A DNA stretch of 64,000 nucleotides, from assembly GCF_014529535.1 (NCBI RefSeq), contig NW_023503373.1:1302001-1366000 (forward strand). The letters run 5' to 3'. Of this stretch, positions 61,341 to 64,000 are shown piece after piece. The notes beneath the pieces were generated by a model. The model was given only the letters and a program-made list of their open reading frames with translations, made no database searches and was not told the origin of the DNA. Position numbers and translations under genes: made by a program. How positions within the stretch are numbered: the first letter of the stretch is position 1; every line of letters starts with the position of its first letter. The DNA comes from Bradysia coprophila. Its lineage: Eukaryota; Arthropoda; Insecta; Diptera; Sciaridae.

Positions 61341-62495
61341 AAACCCCGTGCTTCCACGTACGTAATATACACAAACTAGGTGAGCCAATCTTAATTTATT
61401 AATTCGCGTAATAGATGCTCACTATTAAGAGGCATCGGCACTTTTTCCTACCACAAAACCCGAAAAAACGACCCGAAAACTGTCGATGTATCTCTTAGGA
61501 AGTCATATAAAATGATTCGAATATGCTTCAGAAAGGTAATATGGACTTTCGCCGTTGGAATTGCGGTCTTACATTTTCCAGAAATTAATAAAATTTTGAT
61601 AAAATAATGAAATTAAAGTATCTCTGTTTTGAGCTAAAATTTTCACAAAACTGCTCACTTTCCTGACAACACCAAAAATATCACAACACAAGAGCGTATT
61701 ATATGAAAAGCTGCCACTGATTCGGTTAGAATTGCGGTCACAAATTTTTAAAATAAATCTTTAAGTTTCACAAATGTTAAAAAACAAACTGCAATAGGTT
61801 TAAGCATTATCAAAATATAATAAAATGGCGTCACACTAAATCGAATCATTTCCGAAAAATGATTTCAAAAATGATGTCATTTCGATTAAAATGCTACTTT
61901 CAGTAAAGGGGACATATGGGCAGCCAAATTTTTGATCTAAATAATAAAATAAATTTTTGATAATTTAAACGATTTCAGCCTTTATTATACGCTGATTACC
62001 AGTGCATACATTGTAGAAATTGATTTCACTAAATAAGTAACAGAAAATCTACATATTTTAGTCAAAATTTTGTGTGTTCAAATTTAAATTATTGCGCTTT
62101 TCCGAATTTCCTAGTTGTTTTGAGTTGTGATCGTTGGATGGAGCAAGTATCAATTGTTAAGAAGAATCATGTTGGAGTGTGTCTGAGGAGGAACAATTAT
62201 GCCTCTTAATGTGAACAGTTTTTTTGTAGAACGATTGAAAAAACCTCTAATTCAGAACCAGGCTCAGAATTAAAATAATAATATCCGATGACATTGCTTA
62301 GTGGGGAGAAGTACTACATTTCATAGAAAATAAATTCAATTAAATGTTGTTGCATAACCCATTTTAAATACGGACGACTTTATTCATTTAGTCAATATTC
62401 AGCATGCAGGTATAAATATGCCTGTGTGCTGCATAAAGCAAAGTAACAACGGTTCGAAATAAGACTGCCACTATATGCAAGCAGTATAGCGCAGT

Positions 62496-62550
62496 CAGAA
62501 ACTGAGGTTAAGCATCGATGGTCGCGGTCCGTACTTGGGTGGGTGACCGG
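62496..62550 (+). ncRNA. 5S rRNA-derived segment (pseudogene or 5S-type SINE head)
   Basis: GAAACTGAGGTTAAGCATCG, GGTCGCGGTCCGTACTTGGG and TGGGTGACCGG match the internal-control-region part of 5S rRNA (animal 5S has GAAGTTAAGCA, GCGGTTAGTACTTGGATGGG and TGACC). The 5' third and the 3' stem of 5S are not present, and the segment runs into ACGTAAGC and an A-rich tract. This layout fits a 5S-derived SINE or a truncated retropseudogene rather than a functional 5S gene. Confidence 0.7.
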
Positions 62551-63140
62551 AAAAAACGTAAGCAAAAAAAAAAAAATTCTGTTAGCAATTTAATATGATG
62601 AATTTAAATATAAATCTACGGCTAATAACAAATAATAATAATAAAATTGAAAATAAAAAAAAAGATTGAAAAAGTTTTTTTGTTTTTTTTTTTGCTAACG
62701 CAAATAAAATTGATAAAGTTAATTAAATCAATTTCTTCTATTAAACGATAAATTAGGTTGTTTATTGAATTGAAAAAAATGGCGTCATTTTATATTATAA
62801 AACAGGCATACAGCTAAGACCTGCACGCTGAAAAATAATATCCAGCACACAACAACAATATTCATTAGGCGGGCATTGTATGATCCTCAGATCAATATGC
62901 AGCACACAACTAATGTTCTATAATCGTGAAGCTGTTCCCGATTTCTTCGTCTGGGGTGCATATATGAGTTTTCCGTGTAGCTTTGCTCGTCCTTTTTTTT
63001 CAAGTTCTTCAGACGCTGATTGTACCACGGCGGTTCGTCAATCGTCACTTTCTTCTTAAGCGGTACGTATTTTTCGAAGCCGGCTAGCAGCGTTTCATAG
63101 AGGAGGTCAACAGTAACGTCTACGTCAGACACGTTTAACA

Positions 63141-63192
63141 TCAGCTGATCCCAGTTGACAGAATTACATCAGCTGATCCCAGTTGACAGAAT
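63141..63192. repeat. 28-bp tandem duplication in the LINE
   Basis: ACATCAGCTGATCCCAGTTG followed by ACAGAATT occurs twice in direct succession. On the minus strand it duplicates the codons for NSVNWDQLM, shifts the LINE frame and introduces a stop. Confidence 0.9.
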
Positions 63193-63240
63193 TCAAATAA
63201 CAATTTAGCCCTGAGAAATCATCCTTTTTGAAGTTAAATT

Positions 63241-63590
63241 CACTAGCAGACTAGTGTGTTGTTGTGCCCACTCTTTTAAAATTGACCGTTCAGTAAACGG
63301 AAATGAGAAGTTGCCATCCCAATGAGGATCAGCTAATGCATGGGGACTGAATTTTCGAATGTCTAAACGATGAGGCTGAGTGAGAACCCGAATTTGCATT
63401 TCAATTTCTCATCATTCTTTCTCTTTTGTATGTGAATGACATGTTGATAAGCTAATCGATGAGCCATGCTAAGAATGCGAATAACAAATTGAGAGAAACT
63501 ATTCCTATCTGACAATGCTGGAACTCGAGTCAACCTGCATTGGCATTATCATGAAATTCGGACACAACTGTGAATGAAATCAATCGACGA
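63241..63590. other. Flanking DNA, no gene seen
   Basis: Not recognisable as coding. It may include further 5' LINE sequence, but no endonuclease motif could be read. Confidence 0.4.
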
Positions 63591-63599
63591 AAGGAACGG

Positions 63600-64000
63600 A
63601 CGTACTCACTGCGAGAAACCAAGGACACAAATGAAAAAATGAATGGTGAAGGAGGATATCTGAGACAAAACGACTATGTCAGGATTTAAAAATGTACAGA
63701 GCGTAACACGAGGGGATACTCACTTTAGTAGCTTGCAAAAATCCGAAAAATCTCTATGGGAATTTTGAGATTTTTAGGACAAAGATTTTATGAAGTTTTT
63801 TTTTTTAAATCTTCAAAAGTCTCCTGATTTGACGATTTTTATTTTTCGAATTTTAGAACCCGAGCTGTAACAGAATGAGAAAAGGTAAAGTCAAATGGAA
63901 AAGGTAATTGATAAAAACTGATAAAGTAACTAGTCCGACCACATAGATCGTGCGACGGTGGTTGAGTTTGTTAACACAGAACGTACTCTGTGGTATATAA
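63600..64000 (+). repeat. Dispersed promoter-like repeat, copy 2 (cut by the window end)
   Basis: Related to 2480-2790: it shares GACACAA, AGAGCGTAAC, AGTCCGACCACATAGATC, TGCGACGGTGGTTGAGTT and ACTCTGTGGTATATAA. The window stops at the TATA-like motif. This copy carries the additional insertion at 63709-63864 that copy 1 lacks. Confidence 0.6.
63709..63864. mobile_element. ~156-bp element with CGAGGGGATACTCAC end, empty site known
   Basis: Copy 1 of the host repeat reads AGAGCGTAACAGTATCAG, while here AGAGCGTAACA is followed by CGAGGGGATACTCACTTTAG and ends ACCCGAG, after which CTGTAACAGAATGAG resumes. The duplicated host bases are GTAACA (6 exact, up to 8 with changes). The left end resembles the ends of the minisatellite-filled element at 52121-52598. 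Confidence 0.7.

Larger units (their letters stand above)
60576..62930. mobile_element. 2.3-kb foldback-type element nested in the LINE
   Basis: The ends ACATTTGTTGTGTGCTTCAG and, reversed, ACATTAGTTGTGTGCTGCAT are inverted. A stronger inner inverted repeat contains TGCATGCTGAATATTGACTA and AATGAATAAAGTCGTC at about 60790-60850 and 62370-62420. The interior includes a CAGGGGGTTT-ended MITE (61148-61340), a 5S rRNA-derived segment (62496-62550) and A-rich tracts. No transposase is visible. Confidence 0.65.
59011..63240 (-). mobile_element. Jockey/CR1-like LINE ORF2, decayed and interrupted
   Basis: Minus-strand remnants in order: FKKDDFSGLNCYLNSVNWDQ (about 63230-63160), KKKVTIDEPPWYNQRLKNL (about 63060-62990), VEKSRLEMVFLSLSKEFRTV with DPKRFWSY (about 60510-60365), the RT fingers and palm (FPTRWKSSYVTPIFKSGSRS, GKLFEAIVTNVL, ISKSQHGFMKRRSTSTNLVE, 59670-59420), then directly the C-terminal LINRV-type region (PPYIDRC, VEPLPRRRVNACVLFASDLL, DDFLVVDDHRTKYGYHEP). 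The RT segment carrying the YADD motif is missing between 59400 and 59370, so this is an internal-deletion derivative. A foldback element (60576-62930), a smaller insertion (about 60000-60355) and a 28-bp tandem duplication near 63141-63192 break it further. Confidence 0.82.

Overview
This window looks like nuclear DNA of an insect, most likely a dipteran. The evidence is high AT content, short GT-AG introns of about 50-110 bp, two pickpocket-type DEG/ENaC sequences, a Trf4-1-type poly(A) polymerase with dipteran gene structure, and a dense crop of short hAT-like and foldback elements. There is no bacterial-type operon, CRISPR array or recognisable tRNA.

Layout. 1-2.5 kb: AT-rich, no gene seen. 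2.5-6.1 kb: a dispersed promoter-like repeat, then a pickpocket (ppk) pseudogene split by a 2,034-bp inverted-repeat element with a clean 5-bp target duplication. 7.9-10 kb (+): a seven-exon adhesion-class seven-transmembrane receptor. 10-14.8 kb: repeats, including a roughly 250-bp tandem repeat that carries a TATA/initiator core promoter in every copy. 14.8-17.2 kb (-): a complete 13-exon glycerol kinase-like gene with several active-site substitutions and a C-terminal membrane tail. 17.2-25.5 kb: gene-poor, with repeats. 25.9-37.4 kb (+): Trf4-1, six coding exons, with a 9.2-kb first intron that contains a long foldback element. 37.4-44.3 kb: AT-rich 3' UTR and intergenic DNA with short inverted-repeat elements. 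44.3-46.0 kb (+): a five-exon secreted low-complexity protein. 47.9-50.2 kb (-): an intact eight-exon ppk channel subunit. 51.5-52.9 kb (+): a LINE fragment interrupted by a minisatellite-filled element. 53-54.8 kb: an 80-bp-arm perfect palindrome and an hAT-like element nested in a foldback element. 55.8-56.4 kb (-): a two-exon gene I do not recognise. 57-64 kb: palindromic elements, a decayed Jockey/CR1-like LINE broken by further insertions, a 5S rRNA-derived segment, and a second copy of the promoter-like repeat.

The genes do not form a pathway or operon. They are independently transcribed: sensory or ion transport (ppk), signalling (receptor), glycerol/lipid metabolism (glycerol kinase relative) and nuclear RNA surveillance (Trf4-1). 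The window's unusual content is the nested transposon record, where several events can be dated relative to one another from target duplications and empty sites, and the possible loss or re-coding of catalytic residues in the glycerol kinase. Exon boundaries were read by eye from splice signals, reading frame and family similarity. No alignment was run.
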